Position numbers and translations under genes: made by a program. The notes beneath the pieces were generated by a model, which saw only the letters and a program-made list of their open reading frames with translations, had not been told where the DNA came from and made no database searches. This document shows, in pieces, positions 1-12,500 of a stretch of 64,000 nt of DNA. Origin of the DNA: Urophycis tenuis. Taxonomy: Eukaryota; Chordata; Actinopteri; Gadiformes; Phycidae. The first letter of the stretch is position 1. Each line of letters begins with the position of its first letter. The stretch covers positions 8,117,891 to 8,181,890 of the forward strand of contig JAXIVH010000015.1 of NCBI GenBank assembly GCA_036785325.1, in the 5' to 3' direction.

Positions 1-2470
1 CAACGTTCAGACATACCGATGATAACAGAGGAACGAGAGTTAGGCTGAAATAAATGTAGACGCTGAAGAATAAAAGAATTAATACAGGTCTCTTTTTTTT
101 TTTTCTCAAGGCCACTAAGATAAGATCGCTTCAGAGCTCTGAAGTTTGTTGATAAATGTCAATGCGGCACGTTTCCAAGTTGCCTTCTGTCGTCAAGCGC
201 TTATACTCACACACACACACAAAAAGCTCAAACTCGATACATACAAACTTGTATTCGCTGCGTTTAAAATGTAAACTTAAAAAAAAGTTAATCTAAAAAA
301 AAAAAAAAAAAGGATAATTTCACCAATGTCCTAAACAACACTGCTTGACTAAAATTAGCATGGTAACTGCCATTTGAGTTTATCCAGACCTTCACCTTGA
401 ATGCTGTTTTTGTTTTGTTTTTTCCTTTCCTTCTTACAAAAAAAGTGACACTTATCTAATCTGCGGTGCTAAACGTCTGCTACAGCCGGCCGTTTTGTGT
501 TGAAGGAGTCTAAAAACCAATGTATTACTCCTGTCAACCTAACACTACTTGTTCTGGCCCGCTGGAGGGGAGGTTTAGAGGCGGCCCCGGCTAAAAGTGT
601 TGTGCTAGAGTCGCCGAATTACCGCAGCAGGGGAAAATATTTCCCTCTGCAGTATCTTTTGTATTTTTATTTTTTTTTAAACTTTTTTTTAAAGCATCAA
701 CGGCTTCACTGGTCTGGCGTAAAATTCGGCAGATCGGATGAACTGAGCATGTGCAGCGGGGAGAAAAAGGGAATGTCGTTCGCCAGAAAGCTGCATCGCT
801 TAACTGTGTTTCTTCTCTCTTGTTTTGGTAGTTTTACTAAAAAAAAAAAAAAAAAAAGTTGACAGTGCAATTTAAAAGAATAACTGCTTTTTTTTTCTCC
901 TTTTCTTGTTTTTTTTGTTTGTTTTTTTAACCATTTGGCAAGTGAGAGGACCACCTGAGACAGAGCTTTAATATAGGCAGTAATGTAAGCCAGGGTTGCC
1001 CTGAGATCTGGAGTAGAAAAGGCTGCAGGCCATTTGGAGCACCTGGGGAATGCTAGACGTTCAGGTAGCATTTAGCGAGTGTCAACTTAACATCTGCACC
1101 TCTCTAGTTCAAATCTAGGGTAACGGCAACACACCAAGCAGAGGAAACAAAATAAAAAAAACGGGCCGGAAGGCATTCTGTGCGGAGCCAAACGCAAAAG
1201 ACAAAAAGGGGACAGAGAAGCAGGACTAAACACAATAACAGGGTGAGCGACGCTTGGATCGCGCCCAGAGGGCAGCGACTTAAAAGAGTTATCAGGTGGG
1301 GGAAATCGTGTGCTGCGGTTGTAAAAAGTCCAGTTTAGTTAGTTTTAAAGTTGTTGAGGAAAACAAAAAGAGTAATATCTTCAAAAACAGACTTGACCTC
1401 ATTCAGTGCATTGAAATCTTTTTTTGTCTTTTTTCAGTCTTCGCCTCTCCTTTCAAATATCAAATCATCGTTTGCTGCACCGCTCGACCTTGTGCGAAGA
1501 GAAGGGTTCGAGCGGGGAGCTAAACCTGCAGTCTCGTGTTTTTAGTCCAGCGAAACAAAAAAAAACAAAAAAAAAACGCTGTGACCAAACTATTAGTGAT
1601 TTTTTTTTTCTTTTATCAGATGGAGCCACACAACTCAAGCAAACGAAATGTGCAAAACAAAATCCCAAACGAGGCAGGCCGTGGAGGCGTCCAGTCTTTG
1701 CGTCCGCTGTCAGGCGGCGCCACAGAGCTCGCGCTCACGCGCGCACACACACACGCGCGGGCGCTGTGCGCCACGTTGGGCTCCATACCCCACCCCCCCT
1801 CAACCCTCTCGGTTTTTTTTTTGTTTCTGTCGAGGTTTTTCGGAACACAATTAGTTCAGCCCTAGAGCCCTGTCCGTATGTGCCATGAGTACGAGAATCG
1901 ACAGGGATGAAGACGGGATGGGCCCCAATGGAGCCCCCCCCCCGGCTAAGTCCTCCTCTTCGTCGCCCTAATCCCCCCTTTTGGGTATCACCTCCACCAC
2001 CACCACCACCACCAGGGCAGCCGCCGCTCGGGGGGAGGGGTGGGTGGGGGTAGGGGTGGGGTTGACGCGTCGGGTGTGAACGTTTCCTCCCGGTGCCTTC
2101 CAGAGTGCAGGCGGAGACGGGGGGAGGAGGGAAGGAAGGAAGGAAGGAAGGAAGTGATACCCGCGAAAACCGCCAGGCTTCCTGGCTCCTCCGCGCCCCA
2201 GGACGGGAGAGGTCCGAGTCCGAGCCGACAAGAGAATGGTCATTTCAGCCAAGTCCGGTGTGTCGGTGGGGGTCGGTCGAGCTTTGCTTTGTGTTTTGTT
2301 TTTTCTCTCGACGAGCGAGCGGGGTGGACACCGTTCGCCGGGGAAGAGAAATGGCCAAAGCAGAGGCGTCGGGAGGCCTTTGGAGGGAGGTGTTCGTCTT
2401 TTTTTCATGTTATCCTCCCGAAATTCTTTCGGGTGTAGGAACGCGCGGGTACTCCACCCGCCCCCCCACC
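1..2470 (-). other. Probable arrdc3 3' UTR and downstream flank
   Basis: No convincing coding sequence. It lies directly downstream of the arrdc3 stop. It is A/T homopolymer-rich at 1-1,650 and unusually GC-rich at about 1,700-2,470, with a GGAA tetranucleotide run at 2,130-2,153. A minus-strand AATAAA can be read near 665, which would fit a long 3' UTR of about 1.8 kb, but the true end is not determinable here. Confidence 0.5.
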
Positions 2471-5400
2471 TCAGCGCGAGGGGCAGGCGTCTAGCCGGCG
2501 CTCCTCGGTGCAGCTGGCTTGGTCTGGGTTAGGATCGATCTGTTGGGGGGGCAAAACGCAAGACACGTGAGACGCGGTCGCCGCAAACACACGCGTCGTC
2601 GCCTTCGACTGACTGAATAAGCAGGCTCTCCCGTTTACGATCGACGATGAACCGATGCCTACCTCGGAGTACAGGGGCGGGGGCTGGAAGCGGAACTCGT
2701 GGATGTAGGCGAAGAGCGGGCCGTCCAGCTCCTCGCGGGCCGAGGCCACGTCCAGGCTGCTCTGCCGCTGCTCGTCGGTCACGATCTCTGCATAGCTTGG
2801 AGGAGCTGCGGGGGAGAGGAGGAAGACGAGGGGGACACGGGGTTTAGTCTGGATTCTGGAGACAAGCACCGGGCAGAGCCTGAAGTGTGACTTCCCCCAC
2901 CCCCTACCCCTTACGCCCAGCCTCTTCCCATCGCCAGCTCATCTGCTACACTATTTGTTTTGTGGGAATATGTGTGTGTGTGTGTGTGCGTGCGTGTGTC
3001 TTTTTCAGCGATGGCACAGTGGGTGAGCGGACGAGCAGGTGGCGAGGAGTGCACGTACCCTCCGGTCTCTCGGGCAGGGCCATGCCCAGCCAGCTCATGG
3101 TCATGCTGCACTGGCTGCTGACACTGGAGGTACGCGAGCCAAAGGGGTGGAGGGGGATGGTGCCGATGACCAGGGGCAGGTTAAGGGACAGGTTGATGGC
3201 CCCCGGGATGTCGACGTAGACCTGAACACAAAAAAAGATAAGAAAAAAAAAACAAAAAACAGCTGTTAAGCTCAGCTAAAGCCTAACCTTTGAAAGAAAA
3301 AAAAAACAAGCAAACAAACACACACAAAAAAAACAAAAAAAAAACGATTAAGACTCGACATGTGTGACACCGGCTGAGACACCGAAAGCTGTCAACGCGT
3401 GGTTTTTCCCAGGCCAGCTGAGCAGGTTTTGCGGAGGCGGCGTCGCTGCCACATGTAGGTCAACAGTATGACGAGTTTCGCTTATGCAAAGGTTAACCTT
3501 GGAGTGGCGGGCTGTGGCTCTCGAGTGTGACGAGGCTGAGCAAATAGGTGAGCGGCAGGTGTTCCCTCAGATTCCCTCGGCTAATCCTTTTAGCGGTGCG
3601 TGCGAAGAGAGTGCCTGGTGAGTTCTCAGGCGGCGTTTAGCGAGCTAGGCTGTCTGAGCAGGGGGGGGGGGGGGGGGGGGGGGTCATACCCAGGTCTCAC
3701 AAAACACTAGTAACTGATCAACTAGCCACCAACAGCACGGCCGCCTCTTAAAACGGCACACAGCCACGCAAAATAACCTGTTCCCTGTCGGATATACAAA
3801 CGTCGACTCTTTTGGGACAGAGTGGGACGATTTGAATGTAAAAAAAAACGCGTCATAAACGCTTGTATTGACTCGTATATGATCGAGACATCCGTGCATC
3901 CTGAGACGTAAATGCAGAAACGCCGCTCTCTCTCTCTCGCTGAGACAGGGGTGTAGGGGGGGTGGGGGTGTGTGCTCACCATCAGGGAGTACTCCACCCG
4001 GATGATGCTGCAGTCCAGGATGGAGGGCGACACGGGGGGGATCTTCAGCATCTTGCCGCTCCAGGTCTCCGTCTTGCCGGACGACAGGGACTCGCCGCGC
4101 AGGTTGGCCACCAGCTGCTTGACCTCCTTCATCTTTCCTTTGGCATAGAAGGTCTGCGTCTGGTAAATGGCAGCTTTTGGCACCACCATGCGGGACGAGC
4201 AGTTCTCGATCTCGGCAAAGATCTGGATAGACTCTCCTGCAGGGGGGGGGGGAGGGCGAGAAGAAATGCAGTGTTTTAAAAAGGAGGAATAAGAGTGGAA
4301 GACGCCCCCCGTTATATCCCCTCCCCATTATAACAGGTCAATATTACAAATACAAACTCATGATTGCTCAGTCATTCATTAACCTAATCAATACATTATG
4401 ATCAAAGTGATTGGCTCCTCACCTGGGGTATATCCCTTCCTTTCTATTTTGGCACTTAAGGAGATAGGACCTGAGGTGCAGAACCAGCAGCAAAGTGTCT
4501 TGTCTTTGGTGCCGGCCTGTGGTGACTGCGGAGGAGAGAAACAACAGAATAAAAAATTAAGTAAACAAATGACAATAATCTGGAGTATTTTCCTTTATGT
4601 TGTCGTTGTTTCATCGGTGCGTCTCCTGGTTCATTACGGGGGCAGCGTGGCGTGAACTCTGAGCACTGACAAAGTTACAGTTCCCCTTGTGGCTGATCAG
4701 TTGGGTTTAGCAAGAGCGAGCTTAGTCTTTTTTTCCCTTTCCTTTCGCTGAGACCCAGAGGAACAGAACCACATCGGGCGTCGTGTTAAAACACGGCGGT
4801 TGCCTTGCGGTACTAAATTCTGCTATTCTTGTTCTCTTTTTTTTTTTAGACACACACCCATTGAACTCAAACTTTCAATTTCGTTATTGCGTTCATAAAG
4901 GCCATTCGGCCTCCATGCAATAATGTCAATTCTATTTTGTCATGACAACATGGTTGACCTTCTCGCTCGTCTGTCTAATTGCTCCATGGTCAAAACATGT
5001 TCTGCATGAAGTGTGTTCCCATGCACTCGTGAACGACGAGAGCTCCCCTCACTTAGATCTGCGCCGAAAACTGAGGAAGCACAGGAGCTGAGAGAGAGAA
5101 GTAAGTAGGCTCACCAGCAGTAATGGAGTGTTGATGTCGATGTGTTCAAACACTGTGAATTCCTTCTTGGCCTTCATGGGCAGGAGCCAGGGCCTGTGCA
5201 GCTCTGCCTTCACCCAGTAGCGCACACTGCCATGCTTCCCTTCGAAAGAGGTAGCCAAAGGTCTGTGTGGACGGAAAAGGGTCAACGGGGAGAGGGTCAT
5301 TTCCAATTCAACGGTTTCCGGAAAAAACACACAAAAACCTTGAAATGCAATGCATTTTGGGGAGTTAGCTATTAATAAACAACAACAAAAAAACTTGAAC

Positions 5401-7818
5401 TGCAATGCATTTTGGGGATTTAGCTATTAATAAACACAAAACAACTTGAAATGCAATGCATTTTGGGGATTTAGCTATTAATAGACAGCTATAATGCTAT
5501 AGCTGTCTATTAATAGACAGCTATAGCACTTTAACATATCTATACTTGTTTTTTTTTTTATAAATATGTTATTATATATTATTGCTCTGGGCCATAGAGG
5601 AGATGGGCTAACTCACGTTTGTGGAAGCTCGAGGCTGAATGCATACTCATGTCTTCCTGAATGAATAGTGGTGAGTCCTTCCTCTGAGTTGTCGTCGTCT
5701 GAAAGACAAGGAGGAAAATGTTCCAAACACAAGTATACTGTACCTGGGACATATGCTCGTATACGGTGGCATCTGCAAGTCATATCAAAAAAACAGGGCA
5801 GGGGAGACAAAGAGAAAATAGAATCGGACTGTAAATTGACTTTCAATAGTTCTCGTGACATATCGATTGCAGTACAGGTGCCCATCATCATCATCATCGT
5901 CATCATCATCATCATCACTATCTACCAAACATAATACAAAGTATATTTCAATTTGCTCGTTCTGTGTTACGCAACCAACAAAGAATCTCCCCAAAAAATA
6001 ATGAATGTGGACGAAGTTAAATAATTCATTCAATAGGATAAAGCAATCCTAATGCATCATCTACAGTAGTCCATATATCTTGTACCTTCCAGTGTCATCG
6101 TGTTTTTATTTAAACGCCATTGCTAAGAAATGATCTTGAGCTGGCGTAGTTTCAAATCGTGTGTTAAAAAAATACATTCATTAAAAAAACCCATATCTAT
6201 TGAACACACCGAAAAGATTATATATCGGCAGGCGAGTCTGCTTCTGCCAGCTCAGCACTCAACCCCTCCGTCCCTCCCTCCCCGCACCGCCTTCAGCAGC
6301 CGCACAGTCGTGTGGTAAACAACTCCCGAGCTGTCACTCAAGCGGTAGACTTCAGCAGGAGGAGACCGGCCTAAACCGGTGCGAGCAGCTTCCCCAAGCC
6401 GGTCTCCCTCATTACGCATTCATTGTGCGGCATGCAGTCACTGGCGAGCAGAGCCTAGACGACTCACTGCCAGGAACGGGCCCCCTACAGGCTCAACTCG
6501 TGCAGTGCAAAACAGATCGGGGGTGGGGGGGACGATTTGCCTATTCATTCATACACCTGAGATTATGTTGTACACGATGGATTCGATCATGTTTAGACCA
6601 CCAGCTAACAAAAGACAGCCACGTCAATGATTGCTCAATGCATAATTGCGACGTTAAATATTGCAATGGTCTACCACGAGCATCGCCAGCAGAAATTGTT
6701 GACAACAGGCTTACAGACAACAGCTCTGTAAAGCCTTTCGACGAATTCAAAGAAACAGCCTTTTCTATATCTGACCCATGGTGCTTTAAATGAACAATGC
6801 AAGCAGGAGTTGCCCACAAACATTTTACAAATTTTACAAATCCATAATTTCTGAAAGTCATTACGTTGGTTGCACAACCACCCTTATCCAAAACGTCTGC
6901 AATTTCAAACCAATGTTCCAGATTTTTTTTTTTTTTTGCCAACTAATATGGTGTTTTCAATTTTGATCCTGCAGGGCTTGCAAAGTTGCAACTCCCTTCT
7001 GTCACTTTCTGCAAAGGCATGACGTCATTGGCGACACACGAGCACCTGAGCCAATCAGAGCCCAGCTAGACCAGTCCCTTCACCCCCCTACCCATCCAGT
7101 TTGTGAACAGGATTGAACCGCTTTGAACAATGGGTGGAAACTTAAGAAAATGTACAAAGAAACAACCAAATGCGACACCGTTCTGCAATGAACTATCAAA
7201 CGTAACATCCCACCGCTTGCTCGCAAAATGTGTTTCGCTTTAGAGGTTTATTTTCAAAGATGTCACAAAGGTTTCTTTCACCCAAAAACAAGGTGATGAT
7301 TCCGTGACTGTCATTCATTCGGCTAGCTTACATTGGGACAAACAACTTCTGCATTTGTATTGGTAGTAGCCGATTTAAAACGAATCATACCTGATTCGAT
7401 ATATCTACATATATTTCTGGGATGGTGTACATTCATTATTTGTAGATAGCGTTTATTTTCAGGGAAATATACATTCTAGATTAACCTGACCCACAAGTAC
7501 ATTGAGCATCTCAGCCAAACAAGTTTCCTGTATCTTACCTCTCTCGTGTCCAATCAATATGTCTTTGTGATTCAAATATTCCACTTCTTCTGTGTAATTT
7601 TGCGTGTAGGCAGTGTTGGATCCAGCATTTCTTGATTCAGTCCAACGAACTTTGGCGAATCCCTTTGCGTGGATTTTGAGAGATTTGACACGAATTTCTC
7701 CCGTGACTTCAATGATCACTCTACCTGAGACCGAGTCCCCGCTGGAGAAAACGGGCACATTGCTGTCGTTGAGACAGTCGTAGCTTACAGTGAAGCTCTT
7801 CACCTTTCCGAGCACCAT
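2471..7818 (-). CDS. arrdc3: Arrestin domain-containing protein 3 (complete coding region, 8 exons)
   Basis: Alpha-arrestin adaptor that recruits NEDD4-family ubiquitin ligases to membrane cargo such as beta-adrenergic receptors, acting at plasma membrane and endosomes (family knowledge). Exons, minus strand in coding order: 7539-7818, 5617-5698, 5115-5262, 4423-4525, 3980-4236, 3059-3221, 2663-2805, 2471-2539. They sum to 1,245 nt, 414 residues plus stop, the same length as I recall for human ARRDC3. The protein starts MVLGKVKSF and has arrestin-N motifs (VRWTESRNAGSNTAYTQNY, HSGRHEYAFSLELPQT), arrestin-C (CCWFCTSGPISLSAKIERKG, SSVSSQC) and two C-terminal PPxY motifs (PPSY in exon 7, PPLY at its end) that would bind WW domains. 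The start was chosen at 7818, not the in-frame ATG four codons upstream, because family members begin MVLGK. An acceptor-like polypyrimidine-AG lies just upstream at about 7846, so the 5' UTR is probably spliced. Fish have a and b copies; I cannot tell which this is. Confidence 0.95.
3660..3683. repeat. Poly-G tract in arrdc3 intron
   Basis: About 22 consecutive G between exons 5 and 6 (minus-strand C tract). Confidence 0.9.
5335..5495. repeat. Three-copy tandem repeat of about 55 bp in arrdc3 intron 2
   Basis: Three near-identical units each contain TGCAATGCATTTTGGGGA followed by TTAGCTATTAATA, with starts near 5340, 5397 and 5448. Spacers are A-rich. The last unit runs directly into an inverted repeat. 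Confidence 0.85.
5476..5524. repeat. Short inverted repeat (hairpin) in arrdc3 intron
   Basis: CTATTAATAGACAGCTATA and its reverse complement are separated by only ATGC, then the right arm partly repeats. A stable hairpin is expected if transcribed. Confidence 0.8.
5884..5917. repeat. (ATC)n microsatellite
   Basis: CAT/ATC trinucleotide run in arrdc3 intron 1. It yields poly-D or poly-M/I shadow reading frames that are not genes. Confidence 0.85.
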
Positions 7819-9052
7819 GGTGGAAAGCAAAAAAGGCTACGGAAACCTAGAAATAAAATAAAAAATACTATGAAAAAAATAATCTCATTAAAAAAGGTGT
7901 AGTCTTTAGACACTGATCAGTATCTCTGCCCTGCAAAAAGCAGTAGGCACGATCAGTGCTTTCTTTGCGAACAGTTCATTGAGATGTGAAGGCTGAATAA
8001 CAGCAGTGGATGCTGTTATCGTCCGCCTCTCTGCGCGATGGTCTCTAGTCAAAGACAAGGAACTCGCCTCGCTCAGCTCACTTTAAGCGTCGATTTTGTG
8101 AAAAACAACATACTGAGCATGCGCAGGACTTCACTGCCCCCACCTTCCGTCTTTGAGAACAAGGGAGAGAGAAAGGTGGCATTGAGCCAGATGACAACTT
8201 TGGGGAACAGTTGACAGACATCTAAAGTGAAGGACCAATGATGAACAAATATCAAAATGTATATTTTGGGGGAAACGTGTTTGGTGTTTATTCTCAAATC
8301 AAGCAGAATCTCCCGAGTCATACATTGGAGGACTACACTGTATTGCCTTTAGATAGATACCATTAAGGACCTGGTGTTGGATATATCATATATAACTCAA
8401 TCCCCATGTGTAGTCTCAGTTCCAGGTTTAAACCACGTTATTGTCCAATCGCTACCAAATTGAGATTATCGTGAACACTGGAGAGTTCGTAGGCTACTAT
8501 CTGAAAAACAATGTTGGTCGTTGCGAACCAATGTGTCCCGATCGAGGGTATATTTGGTGTGCGTAAAATATAAGATGTAGCCTAACATACTAAGCAATAT
8601 ACTCCGTTGTGGGGCTAATAAAATTGTCCTTGGCATTAGTCTATATAGTTAGGGCCATACAGACAAACAGGCTGGGGGTTGGGGTTTAAGGCATGAACGC
8701 TGATGTACGCAGAATTAACGCCACCTGGCGGATAGGAACCGAACCAGTGCTTAGATCACCTGTTGAATATGCTTATTTTACTTGAATTTAATTTAATCAA
8801 TCGCAGACCAATCACTGATTTTGGTTGTGTCGGTCAGGTTCAGATTATGTTTTCTAGAAGTCTACGTTTCTCTCGTATGATATGTTCATATAGCTTTTCA
8901 ATGTAATTACACTAAACACTATTGTAATATATTATATTCTTATTACTTTTAATCATTTTTCAACCAATCTAAAATAATGAATTCAATTTGATGTAGCATG
9001 ATTGGACGACCAATAATCACTACTGGATGAGGGCAATGGTGCTAAAGTAGCC

Positions 9053-9053
<1 letters not shown>

Positions 9054-9108
<55 letters not shown>
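9054..9108. repeat. (GACA)n tail of LINE fragment
   Basis: About 13 copies of GACA/CAGA directly abut the TTTATTGATCCCTGAGGGAAA motif, the usual 3' terminus of a teleost LINE. In minus orientation it is a tandem (TGTC) 3' tail. Confidence 0.85.
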
Positions 9109-9109
<1 letters not shown>

Positions 9110-9950
9110 TTTATTGATCCCTGAGGGAAATTGCCTTCGTGACAAAACTCCAGTAGAAAAAAAGAGGACACTCTACATATAGTAGAGTGATAGAAAATAT
9201 AAATATATAAGGAAACCTATGTAAAATATAAAACCTATGTAGAAAATATAAACCTATGTAAAAATAAAAGTATAAACCTATGTACAAATATAATGTAACC
9301 TATGTAATAAAATATATAAAAATGTACATAAAGAAATGATAATATACATAAATACATACATCCAGGCATACACTACAAGGTAATAGCATACACTAGGATG
9401 TAGCATGTCGGATTTTTGTAAAAACCAGTTGTGCAGAGATGACCAGATGACCAGTTATGTAGTAAATCACAGTAATGCAGTGAAATGACCAGTTATGTAG
9501 TGATATTACAGTGAAATGAAATGACAGTCATGTAATAAGATATAGTGTAGTGGACCAATTATGCAGACGACAGTGACAAATTGTAAAGTTTGATGACCAC
9601 AGGCAGGAATGATTTCCTATGTCGCTCTGTGGTGCATCTAGGTGAGAGGAGTCTTCTGCTGAAGGTACTCCTCCGCTGAGCTAGGGTGGAAAAGAGAGGG
9701 TGAGAGGCATTGTCCATGATAGTCCGTAGCCTGGACAGCATCCTTCTATCTGCCAGGGTAGTCAGAGTGTCCAATTCCTCACCCACAACATCACCAGCCC
9801 TCTTGATGAGTCTATTGAGTCTATTGGTGTCCGCGACCCTCATCCCACTGCCCCAGCATGTGACAGCGAAGAAGATCGCACTGGCAACCACAGACTCGTA
9901 GAACATCCTCAGCATTGTCCTGCAGATGTTGAAGGACCTTAGCCTCCTAA
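9056..9950 (-). mobile_element. 3' end of a LINE retrotransposon (fossil)
   Basis: Minus-strand reading 9915-9559 gives FYESVVASAIFFAVTCWG, then NRLIKRAGDVVG, MDNASHPLF and RHRKSFLPVVIKLYN. This is the C-terminal end of the reverse-transcriptase protein of common teleost LINEs (L2/CR1-like group by recollection). Downstream come about 450 bp of A/T-rich 3' UTR, the TTTATTGATCC terminus and the GACA tail. No upstream RT catalytic core is present, so it is a 5'-truncated insertion and not active. Confidence 0.8.
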
Positions 9951-10185
9951 GAAAAATAGTCGGCTTTGGCCCTTCTTATAGATAGCCTATACAGTAAATG
10001 TGACGATGTGATGATGCTGCTTTACAATTATGAAGGATTCTTCTTGAGAAAACCTTTGAGGAATAGTATAAAACATCAGGTTGTTTGTTGGGGACAAAAC
10101 ATGTTTACCCTGAAAATATGTGCACGATCCCCTAGTTATTTAATGTTCAGTGATATATCATTTATATTTCTTACTGGGTTACTGA

Positions 10186-10280
10186 GTTGTTGCTGAGTTA
10201 ATGAAGTTTAGTTTTTCATAATATGTATTTTGGTTGTTGCTGAGTTAATGAAGTTTAGTTTTTCATAATATGTATTTTGG
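10186..10280. repeat. 47-bp tandem duplication
   Basis: Two adjacent copies of a 47-bp unit beginning GTTGTTGCTGAGTTAATGAA (10186 and 10233), essentially identical, implying recent origin. Confidence 0.9.
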
Positions 10281-11006
10281 ATAGTAATTAAATCAGGTAG
10301 ACTGAATCTCTCGACCAGAAATGACACCTGGACAGCACTATTCAGTATTTGTGGATATGCCGTCGAACGTTTTTAATTTGATAGTAAAATGCTGCCACCT
10401 AAGGGCCATGTAAATACATTACATTAACTTAAAAAATGCATACAAAGACGCGTCTCACTTTATAATACAATCGAAAATAAATACACAAAGCCCATACAAA
10501 CAGTTGGAATAGTGTTATTTTAGTAAATGTAAAATAAAGCAATTATATTAATTTCACGAAGTGTAATTAACTGTGTCAAACACCGTGACAACGGGTTAGA
10601 ATTCTTTGGAGATGATTCCGACTCCAATTCCATGTTATACAATTTATGAAATCATCCCTAAACTAATATCCAGTTCCAAAGGAGTACACAAAAAGACAAG
10701 AGAAGAAAGAAGAACTATATGTATTTCGTCTTTGATACCTCCTCCCCCAGTGAAATGGATCAGACCAAAGTAGTCAAACACATATCGGTACAGCTAGCTT
10801 TTTATATAAAAGCAAGCGACTAACCTTACTAAATTAAATTGTTTCTTCGATTTTCAAAGTTTGAAGTCGACTCAAATTCCGTTAATCTTTTAGAATCAGT
10901 GCTCAGAACGGACGTGAGGGAATCACAAAATTGACTCTCCATCCCTACCTATAAACCTTGCGAGTGACGGTCTAGGGCTATTAAACAACCACAGGAAAAA
11001 CAAGGG

Positions 11007-11897
11007 ATGCAGCACCTCGTTGTTTTGATTGTACTGTGTCAAAGTGTTGTGGAATGTCTTTTCCACAACCGTACCCGACCCAACATAGTCATGGTGATGT
11101 CTGATGCTTTCGTGAGTGTCTCTTTCCCGTTGTCATATTATGTCGAGCATACAATTGGATACTTTGTTCGTTCGATTTGAAAACTGTACATTCCGTTAAT
11201 AACGCCCCTGCCCTTCTCTCTTTTCCCAAATAAAGGATGGGCGACTGACCTTTGATCCTGGTAGTGGAGTAGTGCAGCTACCTTACATAAACTACCTTAG
11301 ACAACTGGGGACCACCTTTCTCGATGCCTACTCAAATTCTCCCATATGCTGCCCTTCAAGAGCATGTAAGAAGTTCCATTACTTTCAAATTCATTTGATT
11401 TATTGATTTCAAATCTGGGTGTAACAGGTAATTGGCTGGTAAAAGACGTTTAAATGCTTGGTATGTCCAACAACAACAAAACAATGACTTGTCAATCATT
11501 GAAATGTATGTATAGATTTTGCTCTATGTTCATTGTACAACCCCTTTTACTTATAAGAAATTGACCTTTGTCCATCGTCAAGCTCTGTGGAGTGGCCAAT
11601 TTGTTCACCTTACTCAGTCTTGGAATAACAATAAGTGCCTGGACGATAACGCTACAACATGGATGGACTTGCTAGAGAAGAGTGGCTATGAGACACACAT
11701 GCTGGGCAAGCTGGACTACACCTCAGGGGGTCACTCGATCAGGTAGGCAAAAGGTTTTATTTTGCTCATCAGGACCATGAGCAACAAGGGCTGGGACAGA
11801 TGCATACCATGGCTATGAGTGCAATGGCTGTAGACAATGTAGTATGAATTGAAACTGACATAGAAAGAACATACAGCTTCTCCATAGGAATATTGCG

Positions 11898-11935
<38 letters not shown>

Positions 11936-12433
11936 ATCACTATTCCTTTGCAAGTTCGGAATTCTCTTTCTCTGTGTGTGGTGTACGACTGCAATCTAGC
12001 AACAGAGTGGAAGCCTGGACCCGCGGCGTGAAGTTCCTGCTGACCCAGGAGGGGAGGCCTGTGACGGAGCTGGTGGGGAACACGTCCACGGTCAGGATCA
12101 TGACCAAAGACTGGGAGGCCACGGACCGGGCCGCTGAGTGGATACGGGACACGGCCGCACGGTCCCACCGGCCGTTTGCCCTCTACCTCGGCCTGAACCT
12201 TCCCCACACGTACATGACCGCCCCCCTGGGGCCCACCGCAGGGGGGTCCACTTTCCGCACCTCCCCGTACTGGCTCAAAAAGGTACGGGGCGCTCTCTGT
12301 TTGGCTCGGCCTCAGAGGACAATGTGTCAATTGTTCTGGAGTAGCTTTTTTTTCCGCTATTGTTGTGAACGAGAGGGAAAACAAACGAACACACCTTAAC
12401 CTTTGCATTTCCATACATGCATGCACGCACACG

Positions 12434-12500
<67 letters not shown>

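Larger units (their letters stand above)
7819..11006. other. Intergenic region between divergently transcribed arrdc3 and arsk
   Basis: Holds the arrdc3 5' UTR and promoter side (about 7.82-8.3 kb), a LINE 3' fragment with its tetranucleotide tail (9.05-9.95 kb) and a 47-bp tandem duplication (10.19 kb). No other gene is supported. Confidence 0.6.

Noticed and set aside
5613..6033. Frames with poly-Asp or poly-Met
   Set aside because: Caused by the (ATC)n microsatellite; the real coding part is arrdc3 exon 2 (5617-5698).
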